Part shown: in pieces, positions 10,131 through 25,100 of the stretch
How the letters are laid out: each line of letters begins with the position of its first letter
How positions within the stretch are numbered: position 1 is the first letter of the stretch
NCBI GenBank assembly: GCA_026874595.1
Contig: CM049307.1
Span: forward strand, 55,943,870 to 56,007,869
Direction: 5' to 3'
From: Sipunculus nudus
Lineage: Eukaryota; Annelida; Sipuncula; Golfingiida; Sipunculidae
DNA: 64,000 bases
Notes under the pieces: model-generated
The model's input: the letters and a program-made list of their open reading frames with translations, nothing else
What the model was told of the DNA's origin: nothing
Database searches by the model: none
Program-made: the position numbers and the translations under genes

Positions 10131-13100
10131 CTGAAATATATCAAAGCAGTTTATTGTAAAATATGATTGGACATGCTGTTCTGCTTATAAACAATTCACA
10201 AGCATAGGTTTTCATTTATAATTACATGTATATTTAAATTGTGATCTACAGGAAATGTCACTGCTCATTCAAATATCCTGACTAAGCAAGCCGCTTTCTA
10301 CTGATAAATTCCTAAACTTTCTGGTATTTACATCTTGGGACAACTGAAGTATCAATGAGACTGCATATGATGACAAATGCTGGTTTCAATAAGCGATGGG
10401 GTGAAAATCGAGATTTATCAAAAGTTGGCATTCTCCTTATAAATTCAAGTGTTTCACTACCACAGACAACCATCCGTTACATTTGTCATAATGTCATATC
10501 CATTAAGACATTCTCCTGAAAATTTGAGAATGAGCTAAAGAAATGACAGGGCATTTTTGACAAGGTTTAGCAAGCAAAACATGGATGGTACAAAGTAAAC
10601 AAAAGTCCAGGTTCACAGATAATGGAAAATTTAGCTGAACTGTTTATTGATCGACCACCCATTGGTTCACTCAATATGATATGACTGATTACTGGTATGA
10701 AACAGGAACCTACTCCAACCACTAGTTTAAATATGATTAACTCCATTTACATGGATGTATCTCAGGGGTAAATCAATGTATCTAGATATATGAAGACATA
10801 TGCTTGTATATAAAGGAAAGATCATATCTTTAAATCTGAAATTCTTGATGTATATTGATAAACATAAATATGCTTAATGTAATAAATACACAGTTTTCAA
10901 AGAAATTTAAACTTTTGATGTGTGTTTGTTTATGTATCTTCATGTAACATTAGTAGATCAAATGAATGTGCACAAAAGCTCACGTCTTACTGAAACACTG
11001 TCAGGCAAAATGTTTTTTCCCCGAAGTAAATGAGGTACAGATATATGGGGTTATACTCTAAACTGAAACCTCTTTGGAAATAAAGAATATACAACTGTTC
11101 TTCATGCAACTGGGAACTGAATATAAATATATAAATATTTAACATATATCATAAACAAAAATGGTGGAACCTCTCCTAAAGGGAACCCCTTTACTAAGGG
11201 TACCTCCCATTTACGGCCACTTATAAGCAGTCCCTTGAAAGTAGGTCCCAAAATCTATAACCTCCATACTAAGGACACCTCCTATTAAAGACCACTTACA
11301 GGCAGTCCCTTGAAAGTAGGTCCCGAAATCTATAACCCAGTGGCCGATCCAGAGGGGAGGTCAAGGGGGTCCTGACCCCCCTCGCCCTTTAGGAGCCGTA
11401 ATAATCTTTTTTTTTAAGGTTTCAAACTTAATTTTGTGACCCTGACCCCCTCCTTCCTAGACCAGAGGACCTTTTTTAAGTTTTCTTTCAGTATTCCTGG
11501 GTGTGACCCTCGTCTTTACAAAATGCTGGATCCTTTCCTGTAACCTCCCTACAAAGTGGCACCTCTCTACTGCAGGCAAAATGTCAGGTCCCATCACTGT
11601 CCGTAATTTGGAGGTAAAACTGTATATTGCATTGATACAGGTGTTTCCATTCTTACAGTGGAACCTCTTTGCATGGGAACCCTTCTGATAAAGATCACCA
11701 AAAGGCATCTGTGCTATATTCCTTGAAACTTTACTGTTGATTATCTATTTTATGTGTCTGTCCATGAAATTCAGGAGATGCAGAAAAAACATATAACTGA
11801 TACCTTGTCTAGTGTTTGCTCCATCTCATAACTGTGCTTCTTCTCAAGTTCCAGTCGCTGTTGATCCATCTTTGACTTCAGCTTGGTCACCTGATATATA
11901 CATGAATATTCAAAATCTCATAAACTATTTAAGGTCATAAAGTCATATTAATATTCAGGGGGATTTTTCTTCAAATTTTGGGTGTTACCTAAGGTTACAA
12001 TATTAAAAGCTGACTGCATTTTAGATATTTTTGACTGCATTTTAGCTGATTATATTTTATATATTTACACTGACAATATAACTGCCCAAGCATTTTTTAA
12101 AATCAATCAAACATTTGACATTCTACCAGGCAATATTGTACAAGATACCAGATGAGTCAGAAGTACAGAAGTTCACCACTAGGTAACAGCGTCAATCCAG
12201 GAAAATGGTTCATACTTAATAAAGAAATGAATAAGATACATAATTGTTTTTGTCACATTAGTGTTTAGCTGCTTTAAATAATTTCTGCACCATTAAATGT
12301 TTTTAACATCTTTTATCTCAGAAATTCAAACTCAGTTCCACATGAGATGGTTCCACCTTTGACCAACAGATGTCAGGATAGGTCAATCAAATTGGTATCA
12401 ATACTGCCATCAGGTTGCAGCAGTTACTATTCAAATGAATGATTATTATTTTGAGATTGTGAGTTGACTTCCAGTGATTAACAAGTCAAATGGTCCTGTT
12501 AATAGTTCTGCATAAAAGCCCTATGACCATATTCTGGAGCATGGGGGATAATGGATCTACAGCATTGGACTTGTGACTTCAAGGATGTGGGTAAGTGTCC
12601 CGTTCTTACCGTCTTCCACATGTCTCCTCTCTCCTGGGCCTCCCATCCCCAAATTTGAGTGAAATCAATGCAATACTTCAAATGTTATGGGGTTCACATA
12701 AAATTTCTATTTTGGCCTTTTGGACCTTGAAGATGCAGGTCAAGGTTACCCATTTTTCAACATTTCCCGAATTTTGTAGAAACATTTCACAAGTTGAACT
12801 TCATGAAAATAGAGAGTGGTTCAAAAGTTATAGCATTCACAAATAATTTCTATTCAGGCTAATTTGACCTTGAAGATCCAGGTCAAAGTCATCAAATTTC
12901 AAATTGTCCAAAGAACTTGGTCAAACAATTAGAGTTTCAAATTTGAGGAAAATATATGCCATACTTTAAAAGTTATGGTGTTCACAAAAAAATATTTCTA
13001 TGATGAAAAAGGTCAAGGTCACCAGTTTTTTAATTCAACCACGATATTGGTAGAAAAAATGAATATTTCAAATTTGATGAGATAATACCGAGTTGTTCAA

Positions 13101-16100
13101 AAGTTATCACTTTCACAAGAAATGACACAGAAGACCCTGGATGACGACAGACCAAACACTATATGTCTCCTCCCATGGGAGGCAAAACATGTATAATAAC
13201 AGAGTCTGACATTAACAAACAGGGTTTACAATTTGTGGCGAGTGACTGACCTCGATCTCCCTCTCCCGTGCCATCTTCTGTTTCTCCTCCTCTCGTAGCA
13301 GACCCAGCTCCACCAGCTGCTGTTTACGAAGCTGGTTTGCCTGGACCACTTCCTCTCTCAGGCTGCACACTTGCTTCTCAAGCTCAGCAATGGTCTGTTA
13401 ATGTGGGGGGAGACACAAAGTTCATTATTATTTTGACATTTTTTTTAAAAAAAGGCTCCTATATGTATATTGGTGAGCCATGGCCTTTAATGTGTGTGTG
13501 TCTTGCTATTTATCAGGGAAGAGACTGAATCTTTAAGTCTCAGATGAAGAAGACAATTAACCTTAACAGAGATCAAACAATTAGAGTTTCAAATTTGAGG
13601 AAAATATATGCCAGAGATAGGGCTCAAGAAGCATACTGCTAAGAATCTGTAATCTCAGCCTGATCAGACCCATCATCAATGTATAGCTAAGAAAAGTCAG
13701 ATTGTCTGAGCAACTGTCATTGAAAACAATAAGTGGTTATGCAAGCAAATTACAAAGATGTAAGGCCAAAAAAAATTAAAGGTATGGTTCTCAGGCACCG
13801 CATGCATCAATTTTACAACCCCGCATCAAAACCTTTTATTTTGATTTTCAATAAAAAGTTTCCAATTCTGAGCTGCTGCCACTCTGACATTTCTTTCCAG
13901 AAGATAAAACCATACAACTTTCTTTGTTTTGTAGTGCTTTTACTTATTTAGCAAAATAAAACTGTTATTTTCATGCTTTTCCCTTATCATTTGACATTTT
14001 TATCGAAACATACCAAAAAATAAAAAATAAAAAAAGCGCCCGCCCGCATTGATTTCTGAAAAAAAGTGCCCGAGAACCATACCTTTTTTTTATTTTGGCC
14101 TAATTGCTTGAGTTTTGTGATATTTTGTATCAAGAAGTGGGGTTTAAAGGTATACCTTAGTATCCCTGTCCTGGCGGTCTCGTGCCCGTGTCTCTATGTC
14201 ATGCATCTCAGACTTGAGCAGGTCTCTCACGCTGTCCAGTTCCTGCTCCTTGTCCGTGTGCAGCAGCTCTTTCTGGGTGTGGAACTCCTGCAGCATCCGT
14301 GCCTTATCCTGCTCGTAGCTGAACTTCATCTCCTTCAGCTGGTAAGGTATATCACAATTAAAAGCGATTATGTATATACAAAAACACGCAAAACAGTAAT
14401 CACAGTTAAAGCTCTATTTTTATTATTATTCTCACCACTGATAGGTTGGGTGGAGGTCATGTGACTGTCCTGTCTAGAACTGTGTGGATCGACCTGCAAC
14501 TTTCAAACAAGTCATCAAAGGGTATAAATAGGGGCCATATGAGGCAACCTTGTGCTAACCAAATTTTGTGTCTTAGTGTATGTTGCTTGTTGTTGCTGTT
14601 TATGTCCTGTGCGACTTCTTCACTAAAAACATGACTTTAAGGTATGGATGTGCCTAAAAGATGTGTTTCCATGTGTGCATATGTGCATATGTATAAAAAA
14701 TTGCTCATATGATTTTGTAACAGGGGTGTTTCCACGTTTCCTTTAGCATGTATGTGTATATGTGTGAAAGTCAGGGATTTTGGGTTAAATGATGTTACCC
14801 TTTTTGAAGAAGACCTGCTAGATCAACTGTACCACTATATACGTCTACCAGTTCATGTATACATGCACACATGGAAATACAGCAATTTTTCATGCATATA
14901 TATATGCACTTATACATACACATACATGGAAACACAGCTTTATAATAAGAAAGAATTAAATAAAAATTGGAACTTATCCAGAATTAGTTGCTGATGTAAG
15001 ATTATTTTTGTATATTTGACAAGATATCTGCTAATGTAATTATGTATAAGACATCTCTAAACCAATATTTTTTTAATTTCAACCAAAACTTTGTGGTAAC
15101 TGTGAAACAAGGAAGAGTTTATTAAGTCTGCAGAGCTGACCAATACACTTGGGTTTAAAAGTGTTATGAATCCTTTCATTAGTGTAGGTACGTTGTCCAT
15201 TTTAGCTATCTAATTTTCATAATCTTAAAAGTTCAGTCCATTGCCTGCAGATGGAACAGTCACCAAAGGGGTTGAAAATACCCATTTGATAAGGTTACTA
15301 TATCAATACAAAGCCTGATTTTTCAGGTTTCCATTTCCTGTTTAATTCCTCTGCAAGGTGAATAAACACCATGAAGATCCAGTCCACAACTACCTTCTAA
15401 TGGTGAAATTTTCAAATTAAAATCTGAATAAAAGATCAAAATAATAATAATATAATATTGTGAAACAATTCAAGAATAACTATAATTTATAAAAGTCACA
15501 TATAAAAAGCATAATAATCATAAAATCATGAAAATCTGTAAATATTACAATATATGATATAGTACTGATACAACAGCAGTGATGGGAAGTGTGTGGTGCA
15601 TCTAAAAATGCAACAAAATATGCGATTACCTGTGCAAGTGCAAAAACATCTAAAACCCAATATTACCACTGTTAATGTGCAAAGTGAAATGGACACTGGG
15701 CAGAATAAAGGTCCAAGGAAGCTAGTGCCTAAAGGAAAATTGGCAAAGTATACCTCTTTCATTTTTGTGTGTGAACCACTGCTATATTGTATGCATTGTA
15801 ATATCAAAGTGCAGCACAATATTTTGGCATAATGACTGAGTCATTTTGGAACACACATCTACAGATAAAGTTATCTATTCTAACCCCGGTGCCAGTTTGG
15901 TCAGCCCCTGATACCCCTAATTTACTTAACTACAGACAATACCATATCTCTAAGATGCTTGATTGTCTGAATCTTACATGATTATATAACAGCATCTCCC
16001 CCACAACACACACTGCAAAAACACAACTCTACTGTGCCAAATAGACTTAATTCACCCTGAACACGTAATCAGGATTTCTACAAAGTACTAATGCTATCAA

Positions 16101-19100
16101 GGTTAGTAAAATTCCAAACTCAGGGACATACACTGTATGTAGCTGTAGCTTTTGTCCTTATTTCATGATCATTGTCTAAAGTCTGGCACTACAGACATCT
16201 CAGGGGGTTGTCATATGACCACAACAGTTGATATCAGGAGGAAGGTGAATGAGGCACTCAACATCCAACGCCACCAACCAGCCCTAAACCGTGACCTAGA
16301 TCTCAGAACCCCCGCAGATTTACAACCACTTGTTGTCACATGATCCCTGTGGTCATGTGACAATACCTGCGTCAATGTCAGGGGCGCCAGACTGCTGACG
16401 ATGATCGTGAGATATGGTCAAAAGCTACAGTTTCGTACAATGTAAGCCTGTGAGTTAAGAATATAACAAACCTTTATGGAATCTCCATGGACAGAATCCA
16501 ACATTTATAGTTTGAGTACTAATGCTGTTGTAACACCTTAATGTGTCTAATTAACACTAGAAGACAAGGTCACATGACTAACGCAGCATGCGTTGTTTTA
16601 CACACACCTCTTTATCGTGTCTAATCTTCTCGGTTTCTATTTGTTTATGGAACTCCAGAGCCTGTTTCTCTCGCAGCTCTTTTGAACGATCAAGGTCAGC
16701 TGAGATCTTCTCCATCTGGTGGCAAAGGAAAGAGTTAGTAGGACAACGAAATCCAATACCAACCACCGCAGAACAAAGACTAACACCAGTGCTTCAAGCA
16801 TGACATCCATGATGGGATGAATATGCAGTTTAGGAACATTCATCCATGAGCAATTTTCAGGGGATATTAGTGAAGTGAACATTGGTCTGCAAAAATTTAA
16901 TAAAAATTGCAAACAATCTGACATTTTAAAGAAATCATTATTTTGGTTACTGTCATGTTATTTTACATTAAAGGTGAAAAATAATGATTTATGAATCAAC
17001 TATATAATACAATATGGTTTCCAAACTTAGGTTTAAATTCTAAATATAAGGATCTAATAAGCAATATGATGCAAGCAAATAACAAACAAATAACATATGA
17101 TGCAAACAAAGTTATTTGATTATTAGAGTCAGGATGAAGTAATAAATTCATGTCTGAAATGTGATCCTTTACTGACAATATAAATTCGAATTCAGCTTAT
17201 TCTCCTAAATTTTTCATGACAAAAATTCTTTCAAATGGAATAGATTCTCATAAGATGAATATTCCCAATTCCCAAATCACCATTTAAATGCATATAAAAG
17301 GTAAACAGATGCAGGGGGTGGGGGTATGTGAAAATAGTAGATGTGAAGACATATGGAGCCAAAGCTTGTCATGAGGTGATGAAATGGGAATAATAAAAAC
17401 ATTACAAGCACTCTGAATGAAAGGTTATCATATACTGAAAGTGGAATAATTTACCTATAACAATCCCTAGTATTGGGAATCAATTGTGATTTCAGGATCG
17501 ATCCTCAGTAAAAATCGGTTGACCTTTACTGACCAATAATCAGAATTTATCAGTGGCTTAATTATGAGATCATAATTTCTGACTGTATATAGCACTATAC
17601 ATTACCTCAAATAATACAGAGGCCCACATGTTTGCGAATATATGTAATAATTCTATAGCCTTTATGTGTGTGTAGTATAGTTAGGTATGAAGCTACCAGG
17701 TAATTGTAAACACAATTTCTAGTGTTTGGTCGCATGAATTCAATGAAAGCAAACATTTCCTCATCACAAAGCCAAACTTATATGCAAAACTTTGTAACTG
17801 ATTATGGCACTGCAAGATCAATCATCAAATCATTGTGCCCTAACCAACCGATCATCAGTTATAATCAATCATTTGCAATCTGTATATATTTAAGTTAAAA
17901 AGTTTGTTAAATATAAAAATACTGTTATGCTGTTATGAAAATGACTTCTGGTGTACATAAATTCTCTTTAGGTGTGTTTAGTTTTTATTTCTTGAGGGCA
18001 GAAGTTGGGGATTTCTTTGAGACTGGTCTAAGCTAATGGTGAAATTAAATATAATGCTTCAGCAAATTAAATGTAAAAGTAATTGACAAGCAACATAATA
18101 TGTGCTGCCCTAAAGGATAATAAATCTCATTATAATAACCATAACATTTACACATCATCAACTGCAAGAAAAGGTACTGGTCATGTTACTAACAAAATAA
18201 AAATAAAAAATTGCGCTGAAAATTTTCACAAGTGGTTGATATCAGATTCTAAAGCATAAGATTAAGCATCTAGCCATACATAATTCAGGCTACAAATACT
18301 GATTTAGAAAGCTGGTGACATTGTTAATGTTCAAACACTACTATTATTACTGAACACTACAAAGCTGGCTGAATTAAATGATTTTACTTAATTCACAGAT
18401 TTGTAAAATTTTCATTAAGTCAAATCAGTGCCTTGAAAGCCTAAAATGAATGATTGAGTGATGCATACGTAGAAAATAAGGGAGTCCGTGCCTGGTGACA
18501 CCATATATATCTTTTAGTACCTTTAGTCAAGACATCTCTACTTGACAGGTAAGTTTCTATAATTTCACTGCATGATTAAGGCACTGATGGTCAAAAATAT
18601 TTTATTAAAGATTTTTAAATAATGCAAATAAACTAATTATATATAATTTAACAAGAGCATGGCCTAAAATATATTGCATGTGGTCAGGATCAGATTGAAC
18701 ATAAGAAAAGCTCATCCTTATACCAGTCATAGTATTTTAATAATCCTTGGGCTACTGGGCAAGTTTGATGTCAAGCCCTGCTTGTTGTATGGTATTATTA
18801 CCTACAGGTGGAAAAGTGACAACAGCTGGCACTGTGCTGCCACCTTACAGCATTTACATTAACACATTCTAGAGCACATTTCAACTTCCTACAACAGTGC
18901 TGCCATCTACAGCCTGGAAGTAGTGACTTAATTTATTTTTAATTATTAGTCAAGTGGAGAATCACACATGATTTATTGGGAGTGGTTTTCTGAATAAATT
19001 CAATTTTCATTACCTGTTGCTTCATTTCTTCATACATTTTGTTGGAATTCCTCTCAACCTGAACTTTGAACTCTTGCAAAGCCTGCTGGGATTGCTCTAG

Positions 19101-22100
19101 CTGCTGCTGATGTGTTTCTTTCAGGCGTTTTATTTCAGCTTCCTTGTCTCTGTGTCAATAATACATAAGATAACAACAATTTCATGAAAAAAGAAACTTG
19201 TTTGTATATCTGGATAATATTGCACATTCTACACATCATATTACCCTTGTGTTTCACCAACCAACAACCCTTATACCAGACATGAGTGGACTTGAGTGAA
19301 TTTCCTGAAATTTGTTAGAGTTGAAGGGGGTTGGGGTGGGGCTGAGTTCAAGTAGTATGAATGCAAGAATGAGTGTCACTAATGTAGAATTTCCTGAAAT
19401 TATATTCCATAATTTCCTGAAATCAGGAAATGCCTTGAAATTTCTCATGCTTGTTATACACAAAAATGTTTTATCTGACACAACAAGGCAATCATGGGTC
19501 ATGGCACTCAGCCATGACCCATATTTTTTTCACAATTAAAAATACCTGAAACAAAAGTTAAAATATAGATCATTTGTTTAAAGAAAACAGGCACTTTGTA
19601 ACATAGTCAAATGAATAGGCTTTCAGGTCAGTTTAAGCCAGCCTACATTTTGCAAGCTGAGCTGAGCCACAAAACTCGGCTTACTTCTATAGTCAGCCAT
19701 TTTTTTGTCAAAGCAAGCCCCATTTGTGCTTACACAGCTCCGGGCTCTAGTCCTGCATATATAGTTGCTTGAGCACCTATGCTAACTAAATTCATTAGAA
19801 GAGCATTTTATGATGTCTAATAACATGTTTCATCTGTCTAATATGATATTATCATAGTATTTACATATATAATACATTTATTTACTGACTCTAAAGTCCA
19901 GAATTTAAGTAATTTTAACAAAACAAACATCTTTAAGTCATACAGTTAAATATATATGAAACCATGTACCAGTAAAATACTTCAACAGTTGCATACATAC
20001 CTGAGAGCATTGTCCGTTGCCCTCAGCTTTCTTTGTAGGTCCTGTTCCAGAGTATCCATTTCCTTCTGTAGCCCTCTCATCTTTAAATAAATGTATTCTT
20101 CATCAGATGCAAACAAAATATTAACACACAGTCAGAACGGATTCCCCCCCCCCCCCAACTAAGTATATAAATCTAAGTATATAACCATTGAGAATGCTCA
20201 GCTTCAGGATATGTTGAGAAGTTAGCATGCATTTTTGTCTTTTTGTTTTATTTCAAGAACCTGTGATGTGCATCTTGGCAGTTTCTCAATGTTTTTGATT
20301 GTATATACTGCTAAACCGGGCCCTGAAGTATGTTGTTTGGTATTATAACTTGTATTACTAAGCAATAATATTTTATGTTATAACATTAACCGGGATTCAA
20401 TAAGCAACATTAGATTTTTTTACAGTGAAATATGTGAAATATGACCAACCATGGGACTGGCCAAAAGTGGTCATAATTCACAGGCGTTCTTATAAAATAG
20501 GTCAGTTAATATAATCATCAATGTGACTGTTTTTGGTTCACTTAAGGGTTGTCTTAATAGGTGGTCTAATTAAACACGTGGTCTTTCAGACAGGTTCTAC
20601 CAAATACTGTAACTTGGCTTGATTCAATGAATGCAAGTTTCCACAGTAATTACAGAGCCAAAACCCTGAAGTCATCAAACAGCTAAGTGTGTCTGCAAAT
20701 CAAACAATCTCAGCACCTAATAATTCACACACACATGATATGTTTATTTCCCTCAGGTTATTAACTCTAGAAAATAGCTACACTTATAATATTGGTTTAT
20801 TTATGTATAAGGTTAATTATGAAATATTACCTATAATTGTATCTGAATTATAATGCAAAACCTAGATGTACATCATTACAGAAAAAAAGAAGTATGCATT
20901 TTTTCCATGTGCCAGTATGTAAAACAGCAGCTTACAGTCTAGAGTTCATTGATAGGTCAATTCTTGCTAAGAAACGTCTTATATAATACCTCTGTAATGG
21001 ACGTGTGAGCTTGTTATTCCACAAGTTGTTAGTAAACATGGCACATGTGCTAATGCTGACAAACAGACAAACAGATAACCTAAGGTGGTTGATTGCATAT
21101 GAGGAGAAGCTGAATGGCCATTAGGTGCAAACTACCATTTGCAAAATCTGGTTTGGCCAACTTGCCACCTGATGTCGGTATTGAATGTGCCTGGGTTATT
21201 TTTGTGGGCCTCCCACACATTAAACACATGGATATAAACAAAATGAACAGCCTGTATGTGACAGGATCTATTTCTGGCCTATATTTATAAAAGGTCCAAG
21301 GAATAACCTTTGTTAAATAGACGTCAGTTATCAGAATAGGCCCCTCTAAGTATTATTTTTTTTTCATAATATATCTTGTATTTACCTTTTTATCATGAAG
21401 GTGCTCCAAGTGTAACTTGTCCTGTTGCTGCATTTGTTCAAGTTCCTGAGATAATGAAAAGATAATAATTCCCAGTGAGATAACAAAGATAGCAATTCAC
21501 CATACAGATAAAAAGATAATTATTCCTCACAGAGATAATAAAGATAATTCCCTGTAAAAAAATAATGATAACATTTCCTTATATGGATTATAAAGATAAC
21601 AATGTCCCATAGAGATAATAGAGATAACAGTTCCTCATAGAGATAATAATGATAACAATTTCCTGGAGAGATAATAAAGTTAACCATTTCAAATAGAGAC
21701 AATAAAGGTAACATTCCCCCATTGAGGAAATTATAATAATTGAGGACAGAAAATAATTCCTCGTTGTTAACCAGATTAACAATTCCTCATGAGAAAACAA
21801 AAAGTACTGTTCACTATCAAGATAATAAAGATATAAATACTCCCCAATGAGTTAACAAAGAAGATTCCCCACTGCGATAACAACAAAGATAATAATTCCC
21901 CACTATGATAACACTGATAACCATTCAGCATGAGATAACAGACAGATTATAATGAGTTACATGCCTCAGGCTTCCTTGAGGACTTAACATAATTAACATA
22001 ATTAATATTCCAGTTGAAAAAGAAAAATACCCCAAAACAGAAGAAGTGGGGTTGTTGAAGTACAGTAGAATTTTGTTTTAAGCATTATCATCAAGCTGAC

Positions 22101-25100
22101 TACCAATACCCTTCTTGTGTCATATATAACTATTCAAAGTTTCTGTAAATTTTATTAAATTTTTACTCCGTAAACTTCTGTCTAACCTCAGAGGTATTAA
22201 CATTTTCAAGGTGAAGATGCTTTTCTTTATACAGAATAGATATAAACATTCTTCCCACTCACCCTGACTTGCTGTAGTCTTTGTGTTTCTGACTTCTCCA
22301 GCGACTGTTTCAGCTGAGCCACATGCTGCTCCAGATCAGATATTGTGTCTGCAGCCTGTAAATAAGCAATACAATTATGAAACAGGTGACCCATGGATCA
22401 TGATACTAAGCTGTTTGGAGTAGACAATAACAAGGGCTAGACAGATAACAGATGTAGCAGGACCGCAATAGCTAAGATGATTTTAGTCACCTGGGCTAAC
22501 AAATCAGTAGCTCCAAAACCTATCATGCTTAAAAAAAATCCTCTTTATTGGAATTAACAGTTTCAATTTGGTCAAAATTCAATCAGTAAATACACTGCTA
22601 TATAGAAATTTCTGGACATACAGATGGTTGTATGGCCAAATGGGCATTCATTATTTACCAGTCCTCCCTCTCTAATAACTAGTGGTGTGCCAACTAAGTG
22701 ACTGTATCGATGATTTGTCAATTTCTATCAGAATCAGTTTAATTAATTGCATTCTTCATAGCTGATCATAAACAATAATGTATTCACATCCAAAGAAGTC
22801 ATATTATCCTAATAAAATATTCTTATTCTGTCAGAGACAAAAAAGACTTGGCAAAAAACAGCAAACAGCATTAAAACATAACCTTTGCAACCAATAAGTG
22901 TCAACTACCTGGCTGTTTCTGAATTTACTCAGTCAATATTTAAGGTATAACTCTATACATCATATTTCATGGTAATATAGAAGGTACATAATACATTTAA
23001 TAACTGATCAGTGGTTGTTTTATCCTACAATCATCGAATATGATTTACAATCCTCCGTCTTATGGCTGAAAAATTCTGTACCATAATGTTATAAAAGTGC
23101 ATGTATATCCCTGAAACTGACACCCACCTTGATGGAAGACATGTTGTTTTCCTGCTTCATGAACTCCAGGTTTGCTTCGTGTTTATTCCTAAGTTTCCGG
23201 ATCTCTTGATCCTGGTCTGCTCTGATCCGCTGCAGATCTGACTCCAAGGATCCATACCTTAAAATAATTATAATTAAGGTGATTAACAAATAATGACAGA
23301 TAGATCATACACTGAATTAAGCATGCTCATTTTAAGGCAACCATCCATGTGTGTCTTGTAGCCCTGTGAATTGTAAGAGGCCTTTGAATCAATTTCTTTT
23401 TAATGATTCATTCCTTCTAATTCAATTCTCAATTAATTTATTACTAAATAGTCAATTTAAGATTTTCCTTTAAAGAATAACACATCCTTATTACAAGGGA
23501 TGTTAGTTTATTTATTAAGTAAAGGAACATTTGTAGCTTGCCTTCTGTTTATTGCTGCCATTTTGTTTCTAAGTGAGTGGTGTGATTTACACGCAAGCAT
23601 TGAAACTAGATCTCACATGATCTTACATAATAAATAGTCTCAGGGCCTGCTCCCCCTCAAAATATTTTTTAGCATAATTTTAGCCAAATATATTTTATTT
23701 TAGCCAAATTCATGCTTTTATAGTTAAAGAATCAGACTGGTTCAAAGGTAAAAAAAGTTTCCAATGCTGACAGTGCAGTGTAACATGAAACATCAATTGT
23801 CGGGGGCTGTGTACATTTAATGAGGCCTATAAGGAGCAATCTTTTCACAATGTACTTTATTTTGTTGCTACACAATAATAAAATTGCTAACAAAAGTAGT
23901 GAATGCAGTATGCCCTGGTAGTGCCACCTGGTGTTTGAGACTAAGGATGTGGTGACCATGGAAACAACATAAATGTCAATAGGTTGAGCCCCATGGTCAT
24001 CCTCCTTTGAAACCACTTCAGCTGATGTCCCAAAGAAACTTGTGAGTTTTTTTGTGACATCCTACAAATTTGACCTGGATCATGATAGCTAGACTTCAGA
24101 AAGTTCTGGTGCTGGACAAAATAATTTGCATAATATGTGCAGGACCCTTGATGGTACCTGATGGGAACATGTTGACATAATCATATGCAAGAAGCATCCA
24201 GGCCAAAACTGATGAAGTCTGTGTGAATCCATATGTAAATTATCACGTGTTGTTCATACTCTTGGTCTATTAGCATACAATAATCACCTGTTTTATGAAT
24301 AAACATGCGATTGTGCATATGCAAATTATCACGTTGTGTGCATATTTGTTATCAATTCAATACAAATACACAGATTATACATGGCAAACCTGATGCCCAT
24401 GTGTTCCTGGGCAGTGATTTTATTGACACGGCATACAGTGGTCCATTGCTGGCTTCATGTCATTATGGAAGATGGACATTAACAAGATTAAAAGCCCACA
24501 TTTTTTGTAATTTTAATGCTGATTTATTTTGACATTGGGCAAAGACATTCAATATTCAGTCGCCAAGAATTTCGTCATTTAAAATTTTCTTTCGCCATTC
24601 TGGCTGGACTTTTGCTTTTGGCGAAGTATTATATTAGAAGCCCGGGCCCTGAGTCTTGATATACTGAATCATGCTCCAGCATGATGGACTTCTCACAATA
24701 GAAGACTTCAGCACAATACATGAATAAATATAATAATTGAAATGAATGGATTTCACATGTTAAGAATCTATTACAATTTGACTGAGGAGTGAAATTCAAT
24801 TTATCAATATTTAAATGCATCTCCGTATTTTGGTTTGTAAAACAAAATGAAATCTCGTTACAGGGATAACTTGTGTTGTCTAAAGAAGAGAACGATAGCC
24901 AAACCAATTTCATGCTGCAGTAGGCAGCTTTAAATTTGGTCTCTTATGAAGCTTTAACTTATGATAATAGGGTTTTTCTGCACACAAGAGTGAGAACACT
25001 AATTTGTAAGAAGAGGGATTCCATCACAGGGATGGATCCATCTATGTCTTCTGAGGGTTATTACATTATCCTCACATTCTCATTTTTTTTATATATATTT

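Noticed and set aside
11160..11710. Possible MITE with GTGGAACCTCT ends
   Set aside because: The GGAACCTCT motifs at 11165 and 11659 are in the same orientation. I found no inverted partner or target duplication.
13268..13528. 86-codon plus-strand frame rich in Pro/Ala
   Set aside because: It is the antisense shadow of CEP112 exon 23.
19484..19525. CATGGGTCATGGCACTCAGC, resembling the family A start
   Set aside because: It is followed by its own inverse (GCCATGACCCAT), with no CGGA tail or terminal hairpin downstream; too decayed to call.
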